Shown here: positions 1 through 12,542 of the stretch, piece after piece
Numbering within the stretch: position 1 is the first letter of the stretch
How the letters are laid out: each line of letters begins with the position of its first letter
NCBI RefSeq assembly: GCF_024323335.1
Contig: NC_066581.1
Span: forward strand, 224,259,039-224,323,038
Origin: Lathyrus oleraceus
Lineage: Eukaryota; Streptophyta; Magnoliopsida; Fabales; Fabaceae
Reading direction: 5' to 3'
Length of the DNA stretch: 64,000 nt
The notes under the pieces: model-generated
The model's database searches: none
Told to the model about the DNA's origin: nothing
What the model saw: only the letters and a program-made list of their open reading frames with translations
Position numbers and translations under genes: made by a program

Positions 1-2553
1 ACTGTACCTTTATCTACTTGCTTCATTCAAGGCCATAAATATGTTCTCTGTCCTAGACGACTTTAGCAGATATGTATGGGATATATTATTTTAGTCTAAA
101 GTTGAAGTATCTACTCATGTTCAAAATTTTATTACCCTTATTGAAAATCAATTTCAAACATGTCCTAAGTTTAACAGATCTGATAATGATCATGGGTTTC
201 TTATTTCTCAATTTTATACATCTAAATGTATTATATATCAAAGAACTTGTCTAGAGTCACCTTAAAAAAGGGATGTTGAGATGAAATATAAACACCTTCT
301 AAATGTAAGTAGAGCATTATTATACCAATCCAAACTTCTAAAAATGCTCTGATCATATGCAGTCTCATGTGCCATTTTCATCATCAATAAATTCAATACT
401 CTTTTCTAGAAAATAAATCACCTTATCAACTACTTTACAATCTTTTACCTGATATGAGCTAAATAAAAGTTTTTGGATCACTTTGTTATGATTCCACTTT
501 ACAAAATCATATAACTAAACTTTTTTGCAAAGCAAGAAAGTCCTTATTTTTAGGTTATGTTATTGGTTTCAAAGACTTGGTCTTATTAGATCTTCATTCA
601 CAAGAAATCTTCATATCTTGAAATGTCACTTTTCACAAAAATATACTACCTTACCATATTAGGAGTCCATTTTCCACACATGATCGGGAATACTTAAGTG
701 ACTTACATAACAAGTCAGAGTCTAATTCACCCATTTGTAATGTACCAGAACCATCAGTTTCAGATCATATTCATCCCACTCATATCATTGACAAAAATAT
801 TCCTATAATTGATAATTCCCAACCATTTGTTCCACCACTTATTACTCATGCATCATCAAGAGTAAGGCATCAATCATCACATACCAAAGACTATATATGT
901 ACTTCAGTCATACACCAAATCAATCATCTTCGAGTACTCTTTATTTTATATCCAATTATTTTTCTTATTCACAATTATCTCCTTCTTATTATCATTTTAT
1001 CTAATCACTGTCACACTAAACCAGTATCATATAATAAGGCTGGCAAGTTTAACTAACGAAATCAAACTATGAAAGTTGAGTTTGATGCTCTTGAAAAAAT
1101 AGGTACTTGAGAACTTATTCATCTTCCACTCAATATTAAACCAATGGGATGCATATGATTCTATAAGATTATGCAGAAATCAGATGGAAACATAAAGTGA
1201 TTCAAGGTAAGTCTAGTTGCCAAATGTTACAATCAGATAAAAGGTTTGGAGTGTTCATATTTATTCACCGGTAGCTAAACTCACTATATTTAGACTTGTC
1301 GTGGCTCTTTCATCTATCAATAAATGATACTTGCGTCAACCTGATGTCAAAGATTCATTCTTGCATGGTGAACTGCATGAAGATATGTACATGGTAATTC
1401 CACCTAGTGTCATACCTTCCAACCCAAATCGGGTATGTAAGCTAACTAAGTCTCTATATGGTCTTAAACAAACTAGTATGTAATGGTATGAGAAGTTGAA
1501 CTCTCTTTTTACTCATCATAGTTACAAATAAATTGTTTCACATCATTCCTTATTTGTTAAAAGGAAGGATATATAATTCATTATCTTGCTTGTATATAAC
1601 AATTATGTGTATTTCTCTTTTTGGAGTTTAAATGTATGAAAGATGACTAATACTTCTCATCAAGCTTTCAAAATCAAGGATGTTATTTTTATCAAATACT
1701 TCTTAAGATTAAAGGTAACAAATTCTAAACAATGCATATGACTATGTCAAAAGAAATATTGCATTGATCTTTTAACAGGCTCGAGATTACTTGATTATAA
1801 GATTGTCACCACTCCATCTGACCCATCAGATAGGTTTTTCTATTATAATAGTAATCCATATGAATACATACCAGAAGGCTCATTGGCATACTTCTATATC
1901 TTAACACCACCAGACCATACATAACATATATTACTCAACAACTAAGTGAGTTTTTGCCAATGCTTTAATTGTGAATTACAATGTTGCTCACATAGTTTTG
2001 AGATATCTCAAGCATTGTTTTGGTCGAGGATTCTATTTTCCCCGAGAATTTTTTCAGTCCATTTTTTTTGGATTTTCAGACCCTGACTAGGGTGGTTGGT
2101 TTGATAGCAGAAGGTCAGCTTCAAGCTTTTGTTTCTTCATTGGTTCATCTCTCATTTTGCGGAGAACTAAGAAACATAACAATGTGTCTCCATCATCTTC
2201 TGAGGTTGACTACAAAACTTTAGTTGACGTTGTCTACGAACTTCGATGGATTTTATACATGTTGAGTGATTTGCAAGTTAAGTACATTAAACCTCCACTT
2301 TGATATGGTAACAACAAAATTGCATTGCATATATATCTACTAATCCCATTTTTCATGAAATGACCAAACATCTAAAGATAAATTATCATTTAGTTAGAGA
2401 GAAATTTCAAACTAGAATGATAAAGTTACTTTTTGTTTCTTCTTATAACCGAATTGTTAATTTCTTCACCAAATCACTCTTGCATAAGCCCTTCTCGTTC
2501 CTTATGTCCAAATTAAATTTAATACATATGTTAAAGTTTAATTTGTGGGAGGC
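1..2553 (+). pseudogene. Ty1/copia retrotransposon pol remnant (integrase, RT, RNase H)
   Basis: This is a decayed copia polyprotein, read in three frames with many stops. At the window edge the translation gives the start of the integrase core (DFSRYVW near base 60-90). Integrase continues to about 670 and a linker follows to about 1050. The reverse transcriptase part has the segments [13 protein letters not shown] (about 1437-1475) and then a badly eroded palm. RNase H is the clearest part: SSSEVDYKTLVDVVYELRW (about 2190-2250) and ALHIYTNPIFHEMTKHLKI (about 2325-2385), ending with the usual run into the LTR. Order integrase-RT-RNase H is diagnostic of copia rather than gypsy. The 5' half lies outside the window. 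No frame is long enough to be functional. Confidence 0.85.
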
Positions 2554-2806
2554 TATTAGACAATAAAGAAGTTAGTTATCCTTTAATTAGTTAGTCATAT
2601 TTCAGTTACAATTAGTTATACTATGGTTACATTGTATGTGTAAGTAAAAATCATATAGAGCTTACCAAGTTGGTTACGGTGATCCTTCACCACCTTGTAT
2701 ATTTATGGTCAGAATTGAAATGTATCAAACTAAGAGAGAATCATAATCATACTTTCAATCTTGAAGCTCAAGTTAACAATGACCTCATTCTTCTTCTTTG
2801 CTAATA
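2554..2806 (+). repeat. 3' LTR of the decayed copia element
   Basis: The LTR follows directly on a purine-rich tract (GTGGGAGGC, 2545-2553). It starts TATTAG and ends CTAATA, which reads as the usual TGTTAG...CTAACA termini with a G-to-A change at one end and C-to-T at the other, as expected of old methylated DNA. It is 253 bp, short as in many plant copia elements. The partner 5' LTR is outside the window. Confidence 0.7.
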
Positions 2807-3188
2807 CTAGGCTGACTTTTTTAATTCGATGTGGGTCTTGAAAAGGATAGATATCATAAATATTATTGTCTTGATTTTTAAATTTATGCACACGCAAAAA
2901 ATCTATTCAAATTTTAATCGTTTATAATATAATAAAATATTAAAATATATTTTTTTATAAACGGTACTATTTACTTTTTGTCGTTCTCAATATTTTTTAT
3001 TTTTATAATTTCTTTCACACACTATTAATAAATTATAATTTTATAGAATTATTTTTAATCTAAATAAACAAAATTATCTTTTAATTTATGTAAAATACTT
3101 AAATTAATTTATTGGTTTTTTTTGGCAACTGTGTCTTCCGTGGAATGTGGCAAGAATTCATAAATAGTGGGGCATGAGAATTCTCCTA
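2807..3188. other. AT-rich DNA, no gene seen
   Basis: No coding frame is visible. The only structure is an AT-rich palindrome at 2919-2963, with arms CGTTTATA and TATAAACG around an AT-only centre. Confidence 0.5.
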
Positions 3189-3703
3189 CCACCTCAATTA
3201 AATCTCACACCTCCATAATTTCATAATTTCAAGATTATTTTTGAAATAAATTTGAAACAATTTTTCGTATGAAATTTTTATAGAAATGTTAAAGATTTTG
3301 GTATAAATTAATTTTTTTGTGTATTTATAATTTTTTGGAATTTCTAAAATTTACGTGAATTTAAAAATATTATTGAAAATTCTAAATATTCAATTTTATT
3401 TGAAAACTTCAATTAAAATGAAATTTTCAATAGTTTATATTCAATAATTTTTTTTAACACTATTGGAAAATTCGGAATATCTAATACTGTATTTGAAATT
3501 TCAAATTTTTCAATAGAAATTTTCGGTAATATACAATTTTTATTTTAAATTTAGGTATTTTTTATTTTTTTATTGAAAATTTTAAAATTTTCGATAAAAA
3601 TATAGAAAATTTGAAATTTTTGATAAAAATAAATAATTTAAAAAAAAAAATTATAATGATTAAAGTGCTTTAAATAGAGGTGTCAGATTAAATTAGAGGT
3701 GTC
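3189..3703. repeat. Fold-back repeat, possible MITE
   Basis: The arm 3189-3212 is a near-perfect inverted copy of 3678-3703: 22 of 24 positions match when one arm is reverse-complemented. The 465-bp interior is over 80% AT and full of short self-complementary runs built on AAATTTTC. The right arm contains GAGGTGTCA twice (3677-3685 and 3695-3703). No open frame lies inside. The size and structure suit a non-autonomous MITE, but no flanking target duplication is clear, so the superfamily is open. Confidence 0.45.
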
Positions 3704-5859
3704 AAAGTTAAACAATCCTGTATGGATTGGTTTTAATTTGGAAAATATTTCCAGTATTGCACTTTATGTCAAAATTTTGAGGTTACTATTAGGACCTAAT
3801 ATATTTTTCTTATACACTTCTGTACACACAAGCTTCGTCTACCACGATGTATTTTTCATCCTCCTGCCTTCTCTCTTATTTGTTTAAGAAAAATGCTAAA
3901 TATAAATACTTTTAAAACATTGGTTAAGAAAATAAATATATAAATTTTGTAATAGGAAATAATGTATTTAAATTTTAAAATACAAAAACTAAGTTTTTAA
4001 AACAAAATTTTGAATTTTGATGTCTCTAATTATTATTCTTAAAAACACATATTAGTATAACATTTTATTTATTTATTTTACAAACAATTGCATGCTCGCT
4101 TGTTTAAATAGGGTGTTTAAGAATTAATAAGCAAAGCGGATAAGAAGGTGTGCATCTTCTTGAGACATTTTTTTATTTGAGCCGACCATCCTCAATAGCT
4201 TGTCAGATGGCAATTCCTCAGATTCTCTAACAACTATTTCACGAGACAATAATATAAGATAATAATCTAGGATCTCTTAACTATGACATGGACACGTCTT
4301 AGAAGTATACTTGATCCGGGTTAGCTAACCCTTATAGATTGTCAAATGACGGAGTTCACATGATCCTCAAATATTTGTTATCGGAGACAAGTGTTTTGAA
4401 GAAAAGTTTTGGTGAACCATAGTAATTTGAAGAACAATGTTTGAAAAACAATAACCTCTAATTCAAATTTTGATAATAATTATATTATCTAGCATTTGTT
4501 ACTTGTGTAAAAAGCCTTAACAATTTTTTTAAATAACTTGTACTATACAAAGAATATGTAAAACTACTTTTGTTAAGCGATCAACTAGACACAAGATGTA
4601 TTTGGCAACATAGTGTCTATCACACTAATCATTAAGCAACTAAGGGAACATGTTTGGTTAAGCATCGTTAGGTGCGCGTCTAAAAACTTTGCTTTGTTAT
4701 TCTCTGCCTAATACTTGCATAATTAGCCTCTACTCAAGCGCTTCATAAGTATGTCATCTTTTCTCTAATCAACTCAACACTACAAACTCAATATTTTGAT
4801 CCTTTGAATAGAATATTAAGTTGTTATCCTCTATGAGTTTTATCCTCTGATGATCAATTAACTTATCATTGGAAGATTATCCAATAAAATACAAATTTGA
4901 GGATTTTCTTCTCAACGTATTAAATTTAAATTTGTGATATAATTAACAATAATACACAAGGTATAATCGTACAAGTAATGTGTGACATTTCGATACAAGT
5001 AGTGCACGACAATTCAAGCAGTTAGTACCAAATTCTTTGAAATTACTATGCAATAGTATACATTAGACCACAATGATTATAATCTCAACAAATGTCTCAT
5101 ATAGCATTCTAATAAAAAAAGTTTCTATATATTCAAGGATTCTCTTAATCATGAAAACAATTCTACATACTTAATATTTGAGAACACAATATATCAAAAC
5201 TCTTAAACAACAACTTCTTAAAAAAAAGTATCACTTAACAAATTTTTGATAACAAACTCTACTCAAATAAAAAAGAAAGACTAATTCAAAACATTAATCG
5301 ATCATAACATCTATTAAAAGTAAAAACACTTTTATTAAGCTAAACTTTGTTTACATTCTCTCTGTTAAAATATATATTACAAAGACGGACTTCTTATCAT
5401 ATTATTGATTGTAATTTTTCAAAGGGTTAAAATATAGTCATGTTTTTTAGAAGACAAAGAAATTAAGTAGTAGTTCGTTCTTTCTATTGAGAAATCTAAA
5501 ATACAAGTCGTTTAGACAATACTATAGTAAACTTGTACTCGGTTGAATTATAGTAAAGATATCTCAATAATCAATTTCATTTTGATTTTCATTTTTTTCT
5601 ATTGGATGTGAAATTTTCTTTGTTAAGATAGATTTTTTTATCATAAACTGTGATTTTTACCACGGAGATGAAAATGAAGTTATGTTTTACTTGAAATAAT
5701 GCAAATGGGAAAATGGAGTTTTTTATGTATTAATAAACTCATCTAACATATTGTATTTATTGAATCAATTCCAAGTCTTTCATTACTCTACACTAATGTG
5801 AAACTTTTTCAGTTGATTTTTTTGTCAAATGAGATTAATATAGTAACTTTTTAACTAGT
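3704..5859. other. AT-rich intergenic DNA, nothing recognised
   Basis: About 2.1 kb with stops in all frames, no coding similarity I recognise and no clear tandem repeat. It is probably long-decayed transposon DNA. It forms the left flank of the minus-strand copia element. Confidence 0.5.
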
Positions 5860-6158
5860 TGTATGTGTGTGTTTATGTGTGTGGTTATTCATTAATAATC
5901 CAACATAGGGTATATATACAACAATATATATTGTACAACTAACTAACTAAAAGAAAAAAAATTAAACCATGTAATAAAACCTATAACTGGTTATAAACGC
6001 TATTGACTTCAAACAAATCTGGAGGGTGGTAATTGATTATAAGACCCATTGCTTTGATATTTTTGTTGTTGGAAGGAGTGGTGATTGTTTACACCTCTAC
6101 TGTAACCGATTACACCACTGCTATAACCGGTTACAACCACTTGAATTATTACTTTTCA
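5860..6158 (-). repeat. 3' LTR (left side) of minus-strand copia element
   Basis: From about 5880 to 6158 it aligns with the same element's other LTR at 45426-45781: shared blocks include GGTTATTCATTAA, the ATATATACAACAAT block, GGAGGGTGGTAA and the inner terminus CTTGAATTATTACTTTTCA (TGAAAAGTAA... on the minus strand). The inner edge is sharp at 6158. The outer edge is eroded and I place it only approximately. It is far more diverged than the 5' LTR copies at 45426 and 50403. Confidence 0.7.
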
Positions 6159-7806
6159 CAACGCACCATCTTAATTCAAGCCCTCCAAGTCTTCCATACT
6201 CACGTGTTTCTTCAACCTCTTGAACACTTCAATTGTCACTCTTTTAGTTATCAAATTGATCAATTGATCTTCATTTTTGCAATACCCCAACTTTAATTTT
6301 TCTCCACTCATAAGCTCTTTCAAGTAGTGAAATTTCATCTCTACATACTTGTTTATGTCATGTGCAATGGGTTTCTTTGAAAGTGTATAGCGAAAACAAT
6401 GTATATCATTAGAATCACAACTTCATACTTTCTGCTACACAACTCCTTCATTAAGTTCATCAACCATACAACTTGACACACACACATAAATGTTGCAATA
6501 TACCCAGTCTCGCAAGAAGAGAACGCCAAAACTGGTCCATCTTAGAACACCAAGAGATTGGTGTTTCTTCATACACAAATATGTATCCAACTATGGATTT
6601 CCTGTCATCTTTATTTCCACACCAGTTTGAGTCAGTATAACTGAGCAATTTGCAACTTCTATCTTTATCCATTGTGGAAAATAGAATTTTGCAGCCAATC
6701 AAACATTTGACGTATCTCAAAATTCTCTTGACTGATTCCAAGTGTGACTCTTTTAGCCTCCCCATAAATTTGATCACTACGCCCACACTATATATGTCAA
6801 GTCTGATCTCGTATTGCTCAAGTACATCAACGATCTAATCAACCTCTTGTACTGCGTTGGATTAATATCTTGTTCATTTTCATTTGTTAACAGATGCAAC
6901 CTTGGTTCTACAGGGGTAATGACCACATTACAAAGCTCCATTTCAAACTTGTTCAATATCTCAAGTGAATACCTCCTTTGATGAGCAGTCTCTTTTCATA
7001 TTTATGAAATTCAATGCCAAGAAAATATATCATGAGACCAAGATCGTTCATCTCAAACTCCTTCATTAAATCACCCTTGGATCTGGTAATTAACATTCAT
7101 TTCTACTCATAATCAGTAAACCATCGACATAGAGACATAAGATGATCACTCATTTTCTTGTATCCTTCATCACATACACACCATGTTTGGTTACACATCT
7201 ATCAAATCCTATCTTCTTTAGAAACCCATCAATTCTCTTGTTTCGAATTTGTGGGGTTTGCTTCAGCCCATATAATGCCTTCCTCAATCTATAGAACTTG
7301 GATTCCTGATTTTTCACAATAAAACCAGGTGGTTGTGCCACATACACTTCCTATTCTAAAGGACCATTCAAAAATGCAAATTTGATATCCATTTGGTAGA
7401 TGTACCAAATGTTGTTATTTGCAATACTAACAACTAGCCTAATTTTTTCAATCCTAGCCACATGCGCAAATATGTCTACAAAGTTTATGCCTTATATTGG
7501 CAAAAATTCATCTGCCACCAATCGAGCATTATGCTTGATTATTTAACCTTTCGAATTTTCCTTCACTTTGTACACCCACATCACACCAATTGGCATTTTT
7601 CCTTGAGGTAGATCAATTAACTCCCGTGTATTATTTTTTACAATCAATTTCAACTCCTCCTTAATTGCATATATCCACTTTGGATCACTCAAGGCCTCCT
7701 TCATTTTCACCGGTTTGGATTTAGCCATGAGCGTAAAATGGATAAAAATTACCATTATCGTTGACTTTGTTATGCGGAAACAACTCACAATTTTACAATC
7801 TCGCAA
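6159..7806 (-). pseudogene. Copia RT and RNase H remnant
   Basis: Minus-strand copia pol, 3' half. RNase H lies at 6460-6786, with YTDSNWCG and the conserved block ending SWCSK. The RT fingers are at 7543-7806, with the segment MPIGVMWVYKVKE. The palm is at 7150-7347, with FYRLRKALYGLKQTP. The active-site box at about 7115-7135 reads LCLYVDGLLIMS: the usual YVDD is YVDG, so the second catalytic aspartate is gone. Frames are broken by several stops and shifts. A purine-rich stretch lies just before the 3' LTR. This segment has no counterpart in the second copy at 48542-51646. Confidence 0.85.
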
Positions 7807-8620
7807 GAATGCCTCTTTTCCTTGTTGATCTTCTCACATTTTCTTCAACTTGGAATTCACAAGTTGCAGTTTCTCCCTTTCAAACATTGCAGGAACAATT
7901 CCAACATTGTTGTAACTTGTTACAGCATGCTGCGAATCTCTCAATTCATCAAATGTCGTGTCTCTATTGATTACGATTATCTTGTTAATTTTTTCATAGA
8001 GTTTGTAGCCACCCGATGAGTGATACCCAACAAGTATTATTTGTTCTCGCTTGTCATCTAGCTTCTTTCTAAGTTTATCTGGAGCATGTTTATACATAAT
8101 CGAGCAAAATACCTTCAAGTTACTCATATTTGGCTTGAATCTGGACCAAGATTCTTTGGGTGTAATATTTTTTAGCTTCTCTGTTGGACACATATTCAAC
8201 AAATATACAATTTTGGATACCTATTATCCCCATAATTCTTTTAGCCAGAGCTTCATTTTCAACATGTTTCTCACCATGTTCATAATTGATCGATTCTTCC
8301 TTTCGATGACTCCATTTTATTTAGGCATATACGGTGACACTACTTCATTTACAATGCCCTTTTGATCACAAAATTTCCCAAAGTCATTTGAGACATATTC
8401 AACTCCACCATTTGTTTTTAGAGTTTTGATTTTGTGATCACTTTGTCTTTTCACCATGGATTTGAACCTCTTGAACACTTCCAATACCTCATCTTTTATT
8501 TTTATCATTCATAAATTTCACCTTGTTTTTAAACGCTTGATTGACTTTTACAAACCTATCATTCTCGTCATCTGATTTGAACACCCAGAGTCAAGGTACC
8601 ATTGGTCATTGCATTATGAA
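7807..8620 (-). pseudogene. Copia integrase remnant
   Basis: Two frames carry the integrase. 8317-8508 has the second half of the catalytic core (KIKTLKTNGGVEYVSNDF, where the usual D of TDNGGE is replaced by N). 7834-8202 has the C-terminal region (TPKESWSRFKPNMSNLKVF, then LVGYHSSGGYKLYEK and INRDTTFDE), the typical copia end of integrase. A stop separates the two. The segment from 7929 on is repeated almost exactly at 48542-49140. Confidence 0.85.
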
Positions 8621-9459
8621 TTTTCTCGTATAGGCACTATCACATTTTCAACTGATGGTAATTAGTTACGCTCTATTTGTAACTGGTTACAACTACCTTT
8701 TCCTATGTTTTTTCTACTTCAGCAATCACCATCAACCGTGTACTCGCATTATCTTCTTACCTTGCAAACTTTGCTTCAGCTTCTTGTCGATCATTTTTGT
8801 TGGCATTACATTCATAAGTAAAATGTCCAAGCTTTTGACAATTGTAACATCGTACATTTCTCTTATCATCTTTCCTTTTTCCTCCCCTTCCTCTATTGTT
8901 GTAACCTTTGAAATTTCTTGATCTCTCACCTCTGTTTCAACTGCTTTCACCCTTTTGAAATATTGAATTGTTGGAATTTTAGGAGTCCCTTCCACCATTG
9001 TTGTGATAGTTTCCTCTACCTCTATTCATGGACCACTTTTCTTTCACCTTCTTGTCTTCTCCAATGAAACGAACCTGCAAAGCAATTTCATCCTTTGCTT
9101 TGTCAACATTCCACTCTTCCATTCTCTGCTCATGGGCCTTAAGAGAACTTTGCAATTTTTCTTTGTTGGTGGTTGAAAGATCCTTGTACTCTTCAACTGC
9201 AACTACTACGTTATTGAATATTGATGTTAAAGATCTCGAGTCTTTGACACCCACATATTACTCAGTGATTGTCTATCCACATGCATTCACTTGATTCACC
9301 AATCATTTGATTCTTGTAGTAAACTCTCTAATAGTTTCCTTCTCTTCCATCTGAATTAATTCCAACTACCTCTTGTGAGTTTGTAACCTCACAACTTTTT
9401 CCTTATCATCTCCTGCATAGGTTTTCTCAAAAAAAATCCAAGCTTACATTGAGGGTGTG
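8621..9459 (-). pseudogene. Copia gag, C-terminal part with zinc knuckle
   Basis: On the minus strand the nucleocapsid zinc knuckle CYNCQKLGHFTYEC (CX2CX4HX4C) is intact at about 8815-8856. Upstream of it is the gag helical domain (8979-9254), with SLKAHEQRMEEW. The gag frame runs on to 9459, where it is cut by the 35.6-kb AD insertion. The N-terminal part continues at 45092. Several stops and one frame change make it non-functional. Confidence 0.85.
9455..9459. repeat. Target site duplication GTGTG, left copy
   Basis: GTGTG at 9455-9459 is repeated at 45092-45096, on either side of a sequence that starts TGTCATACGG and ends GTACGACA. Joining the flanks recovers the uninterrupted gag sequence of the second copy (ATGTG at 50069-50073). 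This fixes the insertion to the base. Confidence 0.95.
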
Positions 9460-10991
9460 TGTCATACGGTGAACTGACTTTGTGTGTTTTGCTTTGGAAA
9501 GCAAATGTCGCGGATAGCAAGAGTCGCCACCGACTTTTCTTTTATCCAATAAGGAAAGGTGGAAAAGAACAGGAAAGACCTTAATTAGATTTTGGGTTCG
9601 GGAGGTACATTATACAAAGGGAAGGTGTTAGCACCCTTTGTATCCATGGTTATCCATGGGCTCTTAATTGCTTGATCACTTATGTTTGTCTGAAAAAAGT
9701 GTTTGTGAATTGCTTAAAAAATATTTTGAAAAGAGAGTTTAACTTTGTAATGATTCTTGTACGAATGTATACAGAGTATTTATCTCGTTTAATTTTGAAA
9801 GCGGTTTAGAAAAATATAACTTGGCAATGATTCTAGTACGAATGTATACCAAGTGGTGAATTTCTAGTATTTGCAAAGTGTGAGATATGAAAAAAATGTT
9901 TTAGGTTGTGAGCCCGCAATTAAGAGTTATACCTACCCGAGGTCTTTATGGGCATTTCCTGTCCTTATGAGGGTAAAACTGTCCTTACTATTGAGAAGTA
10001 AGTAGTTTTATCCCTTGGATGTAAAAGGGTCATCGTAGGGTCATCGATTGGTCATTAAAGGCAACATTTGCAAGGATACCTTAGCATTCGAAGGGACGAT
10101 CATCATTTAACCGTAGGCTACAACGAAGGGTCATCGAGGGACAAAGTCATATATTCGAAGGCAACGTCCGAGGGACTAGGACTTATTTTGTAGGGACATG
10201 ATGATTTAATCGAAGGGTCTGTGCTAAGTGTATCCCCACCTTCGCGGGACATGACCATAATACCGTAATATCGTAAGGCAACAAAGAGAGGTCCAAGATC
10301 ACATATTCAAAGGCAATATTTTACAATCAATTAGGTAGTTGTAATCAATTAGGTAATTAGGTCCATATTATAATCAATTAAGTAATTAGGATGAATCTCC
10401 ACATTAAAATCAATTAAGTAATTAGGATGAATCTCCACAAGGGTATCCCACAAATAAGGTGGAATACCTAGCAAGCTACTTTTCCGGGAATATGTAAGCC
10501 CTTACAAAATTCAGCAAACGGGTTAGAATATCGAGACAAAGTGCAATTGAGAATTGCACTACAAAAGAAACACAACAGTAGTAATGTCAGGCGAAATAAT
10601 GCATGATTATAATGAATCAGATCAGGTAGGCACAAAACAGAACAGAAAAATTCAACGACTGTCATGTTCGCTGCTGCCTCGCCTAGCGAAGGCTTAGCGA
10701 GTGCTCGCTACATGCTTGCTTAGCGATGTGCTAGCGAGCGGCTACGGGTTTTGAGTTTGACAGCAGTACGATTTCCGGAACTCTGAACCCTGTTTGCAAT
10801 TGAATTGCAACGTTGAATTGGCAGATCACCTTTGGTATCGGATTGAGTTGGGCGGAGGTAACCTTTGTGCAGATGAGTTGCCTTCAGGGTTTCCTTTAGG
10901 GTTGCTCTGAATTCTCTCGGGTAGCCTCCAAGGTTTGATTGCTAGGGTTCCGGTTCGTCTCCTTCTCCCCTCTTTCTGACTGAAATGTTGG

Positions 10992-11001
10992 TATTTATAA
11001 T
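10992..11001 (-). promoter_or_regulatory. TATA-like box in LTR A
   Basis: ATTATAAATA on the minus strand. The same box is kept in all four LTRs of the family (10992, 30265, 38939, 44821), about 115-230 bp from the LTR start. A purine-rich GAAAGAGGGGAGAAGGAG follows downstream in A and D. It is a likely core promoter, but no start site is shown. Confidence 0.5.
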
Positions 11002-11108
11002 GGTTTGTTGTGACCTAATGGGCTCAGAATGAAGCCCAGAATTTTCTGGTATTCGCAAGCTTCGCTAGGCGAGTGGCGTAGCGAAGGGTTTGCTAGGCGA
11101 AGGAGTTG

Positions 11109-11113
11109 CTCGC
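11109..11113. repeat. Target site duplication CTCGC, left copy (E2)
   Basis: CTCGC at 11109-11113 and again at 27212-27216 flank a TGTAAC...GCGACA element. LTR D is uninterrupted here (TTGCTCGCCTAGCGAG at 44934). The duplicated bases are one arm of the near-palindrome CTCGCCTAGCGAG. Confidence 0.95.
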
Positions 11114-12533
11114 TGTAACACCTCAAAATTTGCCCTCTCTCTCTCTTGGGACTAGCATTAACATATTGCATACATTTTAGGTCATTAGGCATTGCATATT
11201 GCATATCATGTGGTTACATTATGCAAGCCATCTTCCCAAGTCTTGATCAGGAGATGAGGAAGTCAAAAGTGCAAGCCTAGGGTTTATTGACTGATCATGG
11301 ACCATCTGAGGATTGGGCTGTGAATTAGGGTTTTGTGATTCTCAATGGATGTTGGTCTTCATCTTGATTGCAATGATACATCATCATCATCATGGTTGGA
11401 TATCATCAGAAGAATCAAGTGTTGAAGAAGATTCCTTGAGATTAGGGTTTTGACCACTGGTCAACCCTAATCAGTTGTATTGGGCCAATCAGGGCTGGAG
11501 CAGGAGATGGGGTTTGTGATGGATATGAGGTTCATTTTGTGATTATGTTGTGCTTATTGAGGCTGGGGTTTCACCTTTGAGCCATTTCAGTTGGAAGTTG
11601 GGGTTCAAATTGATCTATGCATTGCCGAATTCATCTGTCAGATGAAAAGTCAACTGTGGTCAACTGTACATGATCTGATGGATTTGGAGGTGGAAATGAG
11701 TTGAAGACATTTCATTCATGTTGGAACAAGTGTTGAATGACATCTCAAAGCTTAAGAATGAAGAAAATCAAGTCAGGACAAAAACTGCCAAAAATAGCAA
11801 GTGACTTGTAACTGAAGTTTCCAAAAATGGAAAGTTTTTGACCTCAAAAACAGAAGTCCAAGGAAGCTTCAAATGAAAAATTGTTCAACATGAAAGTTGT
11901 AGATCTTGCTCTCACCTTTCCAAAAAGTCCAAGAACTCGAAAATCCAATGTACGGTTCGCAAAATATGGCTCAGTGAATTTCAGAAAAGATCCGTAATCA
12001 GGAGGCCATAACTACCACATGGTTTGTCCAAATTGCAAGTTCTTTATATGCACAAACTCCATTTGACATGTACTTTGAGGGTGCATCATTGGATTTGTCC
12101 AAAGATGGCCAAGGCAAAAAGTCACTTTTCAACTGGACAGCTGAATTGGACCAGGGGCAAAATCGTCCAAATGTCAAAATAATTGGAATTTTTGAATGAG
12201 ACTTTTTCCAACACCTCAGGAATGGCATTTTAAGTGTGTTTGAATATTCATTTCATGGCTAAGGCATGTGAATTGGATTTTGGCTTGGAAAATGAAAGTG
12301 CTAAAATTGGATATTTTGCATACACATGGTGATTTTGAGATTTACACAACCAATGAGCATGAGGCAAGTTTCTACACATCACATATGTCATTTGGAGTTT
12401 GCATGAGCTGTCAAAACAGCTGGCGATGAGCTGTACATGGAAATTACAAATTTGCCCTTGTTTACAAAATGACAATTTCACTTAACATGCTAATGTGGTT
12501 AATTAAGATGATTAGTGATGGATTAAGCTACCA

Positions 12534-12542
12534 TATATAAAC
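12534..12542 (+). promoter_or_regulatory. Candidate TATA box in E2 5' LTR
   Basis: TATATAAAC, followed by A/C-rich leader-like sequence. The related LTR fragment at 46679 has TATATAAACC-like sequence (46709-46717) in a similar setting. TATAAAAGG at 14978-14985 is an alternative. The start site is not known. Confidence 0.35.

Larger units (their letters stand above)
9460..11113 (-). repeat. LTR A, first part (3' LTR of AD, interrupted)
   Basis: 1654 bp matching 43289-44942 of LTR D. The LTR is cut at 11113 by E2 and resumes at 27217. It contains a minus-strand TATA-like box and clusters of the near-palindrome CTCGCCTAGCGAG with its relatives (10676-10740 and 11048-11113). Confidence 0.95.
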
